The notes beneath the pieces were generated by a model. The model was not told where the DNA came from, did not search any database, and saw only the letters and a program-made list of their open reading frames with translations. The translations under genes were made by a program, and so were the position numbers. From Rhododendron vialii (Eukaryota; Streptophyta; Magnoliopsida; Ericales; Ericaceae), in contig NC_080568.1 of the NCBI RefSeq assembly GCF_030253575.1, positions 2,125,501 through 2,189,500 of the forward strand: a stretch of 64,000 nucleotides of DNA, written 5' to 3'. Every line of letters begins with the position of its first letter. The first letter of the stretch is position 1. Positions 59,884 to 64,000 of this stretch are shown in pieces.

Positions 59884-62800
59884 TCTTGAGCTGCCTTCTG
59901 TCCAGGAGGACAAATTAGATACTGTGTCAGATGCAAATATTGGTCATGCTACAGATGTACTTCTTGTTGGAGAAGAGGAGGTAAATTCTCCAACAACTAG
60001 AAATGGTGCCAAGGGACTGGGACTAAACGCAGGTAAAAACATCAGTAGAAGTGGGGAGGGAGTGGATGAGGATGCTCTTGGAGTGGACACTTCTGGCAAG
60101 GAGAGCAAGAGTTATGAGCCCCAAAGGGGTTTGGAGTTTGAATCAAAAGAGGAAGCATATTCCTTTTACAGGGAATATGCTAGGTCTGTGGGATTTGGCA
60201 TTACAATAAAAGCAAGTCGCCGGTCCAAAAAGTCAGGCAAATTCATTGATGTAAAAATAGCTTGTTCTAGGTTTGGCAGTAAACCGGATTCATGTACAGC
60301 TGTTAACTCACGATCATGTCCTAAGACAGACTGTAAGGCAAGTATGCATATGAAAAGAAGGCAGGATGGAAAATGGTTTATATTTGGTTTTGTAAAGGAG
60401 CATAACCATGAAATTTGTCCCTCTGACTTCTATTATGCTCTCAGTGGAAGGGGCAAGCAGCCTGGTATTGTTGCTTGTCAAAAGAAAGGACTGCAGTTGG
60501 CTTTAGATGAGGTAGATGTACAAGTTATGTTTGAATTTTTTATGCTTATGCAAGATGAGAATCCTAATTTTTTCTATGCAATAGATTTGGACCATGAAAA
60601 ACGTATGAGAAACGTGTTTTGGGTTGATGCCAAAAGCAGACATGATTACAGCAAATTTTGTGACGTAGTCTTCTTTGATAGCTATTATATTAGGAGTAAA
60701 TATAGAGTCCCCTTTCTGCCTGTCATTGGGGTGAATCATCACTTTCAGTTAATGTTGCTTGGATGTGCATTGGTTGGGGAGGAAACAATGTCAACTTTTG
60801 TGTGGTTGATGCGGACGTGGCTTAGAGCTGTGGGTGGTCAGACTCCTAAAGTTCTTGTTACTGACGAAGGCAAGTCACTGGAAGAAGCTATCACAGAGGT
60901 GTTTCCCAATACACGGCATTGTTTTTGTTTATGGAATGTGCTGAGAAAAGTTCCTGAAAATCTAGGCCACGTAGTGAACAGGCCAGAAGTTTTCTGTAGG
61001 AAATTTAACAAATGCATTTATCGATCTTGGACACAAGAAGAGTTTGAAAAGAAATGGTGGAAAATGATGGATAAATTTGAGCTCAGGGAAGATGAATGGC
61101 TTCAATCACTTTATGCAAAACGTACAAAGTGGGTTCCTGCTTATATGAGTGGTACATTTTTGGCTGGATTGTGTACAGGTGAACGTTCTGAATGCTCATC
61201 ATCCTTGTTTGACAAGTACTTGCAGAGGGAGACTTCATGTAAGGACTTTATGGATCGATACAAACTATTTTTGCATGACAGGTCTGAAGAAGAAGCCAAA
61301 GCTGATTGCGAAACACATCACAAATCACCCACATTAAGATCTCTCTGTCCTTTTGAGAAGCAGATGTCTACTGTTTATACACGTTCCATATTCAAGAAAT
61401 TTCAGGTTGAGGTTTTGGGAACAGATGCTTGTAGGGTGCAAAAAACATATGAAAATGAGGCAGTTGTAACATATCAAGTCGATGATTTTGAAGAGCAGCA
61501 GAGTTTCATTGTGGCATGGAATGAAGCAAACTTACACGTATCTTGTTTGTGTCGTTCATTTGAGTACAGAGGTTTTCTTTGTAGACATGCTTTAATCGTT
61601 CTACAAATGTCTGGTGTTTCTAACATACCTTCTCGCTGTATACTACGACGATGGACAAACGATGCAAATATCAGGCCATCCAGTAGTGAAACATCAAGTA
61701 GGTTTAGTTATAGGGTCCAACGTTTTAATGATCTTTGTAAACGAGCAATTAAATTGGGTGAAGAGGGGTCTTTGTCTCAGGAAAGGTACAATATTGTCAT
61801 TGATGCTCTACAAGAAGCCATGGAACATTGCGTGGGTGTGAACGCTTCTGTTAGGAGTGTTTTAGAGCCTAACATGTCGGCTTCTCAAGGTTTCATCAGC
61901 ACTGGGGAAGAGAATCAAAGCGATAGTTTGGCCAAAGCATCTAAGAAGAAGAAAATACATAAGAAGCGAAAGGTAAGCGGAGGCTCAATATTTAGGTATG
62001 CCTTTGCTATAACCATGTCTGATGTTCTGTGAAGGGATGGAATGCTCAAATTTGATCAAGTCTATATACTGTAGGTACAAAGTGAGACTGAAGTAATAGC
62101 TAGTCTGGTGCAAGACTGCAACTTGCAGATGGTTTGTCACATCTTAACGCCGTTGACTCAAATTATCTGCAATAACGTGTTCCAATGGATTTTGATATAA
62201 TCCATATATGACCTCCATTTATTTCGGCATGCTTGTGTGTAGGGGATGCTGGACTCCGGAGCACACATTGTTGACAACACTTGTGTTCCTCAACAGCATG
62301 CGCCAGGGATGGTATGACTGTATCAGTCTAACTCTCTCTTTTTTCCGAATGACAAAATAAATTGTATTAATCAACATCCTAACACTGACCTCAACATATT
62401 GCAAATTGAATATTTTATGTATTTCATTGAGGGGTGAGTCGGTGGCCACTGGTTTGGCGTTCGTTAACTCAACCTACTAATCTCTAGGTTGTGGGTTCCA
62501 CTATTGACAACCACTTTGTGCATTTAATTGCATAGCATAGCTTTTTACCCAATCCACTCCTCCCAGATACCCATTATTAAGTAGTAACTGGGTTTAGGAA
62601 GTAGGGATGCTCAACAGAGTAGGTTGAGATTGGTACCTCATCGTTCACCCTTCACTGTAACTTATGATTCTGTAAGTTTCTTTGTGGATCTCTAAATTTC
62701 GTATTGATATTTGTCACAGGGACAAATACACTCTTCATCTTTGATTCACAATGGCTATTATAGCAACCAACAGGGAACGCAGGGGATGGTATGGCAAATA

Positions 62801-63287
62801 ATAATGTTGATCCATTGGTGATTTTGCAAAATTATTGAATATTTCTAATACCGTATTTGATTCTGACTCTTGGGTGTAATTTTTTTCCCTTCTTTCAAGG
62901 GACAATCAAATTCTATTGCAACGCGTATTGGTCACTATGGCCCTCAACAAAGCCTGCAAGGACAGGTGTGCGAATTACATTCATTGGATTTGTACTCGAG
63001 CCCTCTGTTTTCAGTCGGTAATTCAGTACCTACCTTGAATTGGGTTTTTGCAGTTGCAAGGACCACTTGGTTTTAGAGCACCCACTATCCACGGGTATTT
63101 CAACATTCAAGACAGCTTGCATGATGTGGTACGTGTTTGAGTAGTCGCTTGGATCATGTCAATTGAACTTCATGCATATTCTTCATAACTGTGTTTCGTA
63201 TTCTTATTTTAGGAGCAGTCTGTGGGTTCCAGACAGTTCCACGATGTTAGGTCCAAACGTTTGTATGATAAACATCTCCCGCGGTAG
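59873..63287 (+). CDS. FRS2: FAR1-related sequence 2-type protein (domesticated MULE transposase)
   Basis: Seven phase-0 coding exons: 59873-61972, 62075-62131, 62243-62311, 62720-62788, 62900-62965, 63054-63128 and 63213-63287, total 836 residues (Arabidopsis FRS2 about 807). Acidic N-terminus to about 80; zinc finger about 90-182 (C131, C154, H177, H179); MULE core about 220-450 with D269, D331 and E440; SWIM finger C558-x-C560 ... C570-x-H572; basic KKKKIHKKRK at 691-700 before the first junction; repeat tail. EYARSVGFGITIKASRRSKK, SRSCPKTDCKASMHMKR and HNHEICPSDFYYALSG match FRS2 rather than FAR1 or FHY3. Expected to be a nuclear DNA-binding regulator; the role of FRS2 is less well known than that of FAR1. 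It lies about 5 kb downstream of FAR1 in the same direction with equal exon order, so the pair is an old tandem duplication. Intron 3 holds a SINE. Confidence 0.93.
62430..62640 (+). repeat. Possible SINE in FRS2 intron 3
   Basis: GAGTCGGTGGCCACTGGTTTGG (box A-like) and TAGGTTGTGGGTTCCACTAT (box B-like) stand about 55 bp apart in the direction of the gene. No clear target duplication; call is tentative. Confidence 0.4.
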
Positions 63288-63426
63288 CTGCATCGATGGG
63301 TTGTCTGCTTTTCTTTTTATGTCAAAGTGAGGAAAGATGGGAGTAGCATCCAACAACCTGTTTAAGTTACTGTAATAACCTTATTATGGCTTAGTAGAGT
63401 TATATCTATCCATGAAGTAACCCTCT

Positions 63427-63470
<44 letters not shown>

Positions 63471-64000
63471 TTTTTATGTTGAGTTTTTTTTGTCCATATG
63501 CTTGACAGCAGAAGTTCGACGAAGGATTCATGTTGGCTTATAGGGCTTGTTTTGGTTGCTAACCGAAATCACATTAGATTCTCTGTAGGCTGCATTGAAC
63601 CTTTTTTTTATTATGGTTTTGGTAACAGTTAGGAAGCTGTGCAAAAAGTAAAAAACAAGAGCCTGCAGGGAAGATCAAAGGGAAAAGAAATCAAAAGAAA
63701 TACATGAGTTGCGTTCGTCACGAACGTCTGCATGCATGTATTTCCATCAATATTATATTCAGTATGAACCCCACATATATCTTTTACTCACTGAATGGGG
63801 TAAAAGAAGATAAAAGATTGTAAGTTCTTATCGGGTTCATTAGTTTTGGATCAAGATTTTCTTCGAAATATTCTGAATCTATGCATTTGAATCCAACCTT
63901 GCCCATTATCGTCTCATTGCTTCTTTACCAACGTTTCTGCAGCTCTAATTCTGTCATCAGGACTAATTTATACATCTTTTACGCTCATCGAATAGTACAA
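63288..64000 (+). other. FRS2 3' flank
   Basis: Likely 3' UTR followed by intergenic DNA. A (TC)n microsatellite of about 36 bp lies at 63431-63466. No further gene is recognised up to the window edge. Confidence 0.4.

Noticed and set aside
1-64000. CRISPR arrays, bacterial operons, riboswitches, intact tRNA or rRNA genes
   Set aside because: None seen; the tRNA-like boxes found are in SINE-like repeats without a full cloverleaf, and the window is plant nuclear DNA.

Overview
The window is nuclear DNA from a flowering plant, almost certainly a eudicot. It is AT-rich, with split genes, long introns, many small inverted-repeat transposons, tRNA-derived SINEs and decayed Copia and LINE retroelements. 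No prokaryotic, organellar or viral gene was seen. Reading splice sites by eye gives six supportable protein-coding genes. Five have complete exon chains that keep frame and match known families over their full length; the sixth is a small conserved-looking membrane protein.

Layout. 1-10,480: gene-free, with a diverged local duplication, several MITEs, a 5'-truncated Copia element (about 3,974-7,020) and a hAT remnant nested inside two MITEs. 10,492-12,791 (+): SCL23-type GRAS transcription factor, two exons, GC-AG intron. 14,517-19,146 (-): long coiled-coil, C-terminally membrane-anchored protein of the PICC type, four exons. 19,200-33,400: about 14 kb of gene-poor DNA with Stowaway-like, Tourist-like and foldback MITEs and SINE pieces. 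33,417-34,255 (+): two-exon gene for a 72-residue single-span membrane protein. 35,152-44,799 (-): DHHC protein S-acyltransferase, nine exons, 726 aa; its 4.3-kb first intron carries a minisatellite and a large inverted repeat. 46,513-47,736: transposon with about 95-bp terminal inverted repeats and what looks like a captured gene fragment. 50,710-54,889 (+): FAR1, seven coding exons, 821 aa. 55,770-56,700: LINE remnant. 59,873-63,287 (+): FRS2-type FAR1 relative, seven coding exons, 836 aa. The rest is FRS2 3' flank.

How the genes relate. FAR1 and FRS2 are tandem paralogues of the domesticated MULE-transposase family; FAR1 is a phytochrome A pathway transcription factor. Their coding exon structures are parallel, with short phase-0 3' exons that each encode one repeat of a YYGxQQ-type motif. 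The acyltransferase lies head to head with FAR1. From memory, Arabidopsis has the same pairing (AT4G15080/AT4G15090 and AT3G22180/AT3G22170), and the PICC and FRS2 genes are also neighbours there (AT2G32240/AT2G32250). This window may therefore preserve a more complete ancestral block. SCL23 has no obvious functional link to the others.

All gene models come from sequence reading alone; transcript start and end points are not determined. I found no clearly new gene system. The most unusual items are the intronic inverted repeat, the gene-capturing transposon, the exon-per-repeat FAR1/FRS2 tails, the upstream ORFs of both genes, and the duplicated 3' splice region in SCL23.
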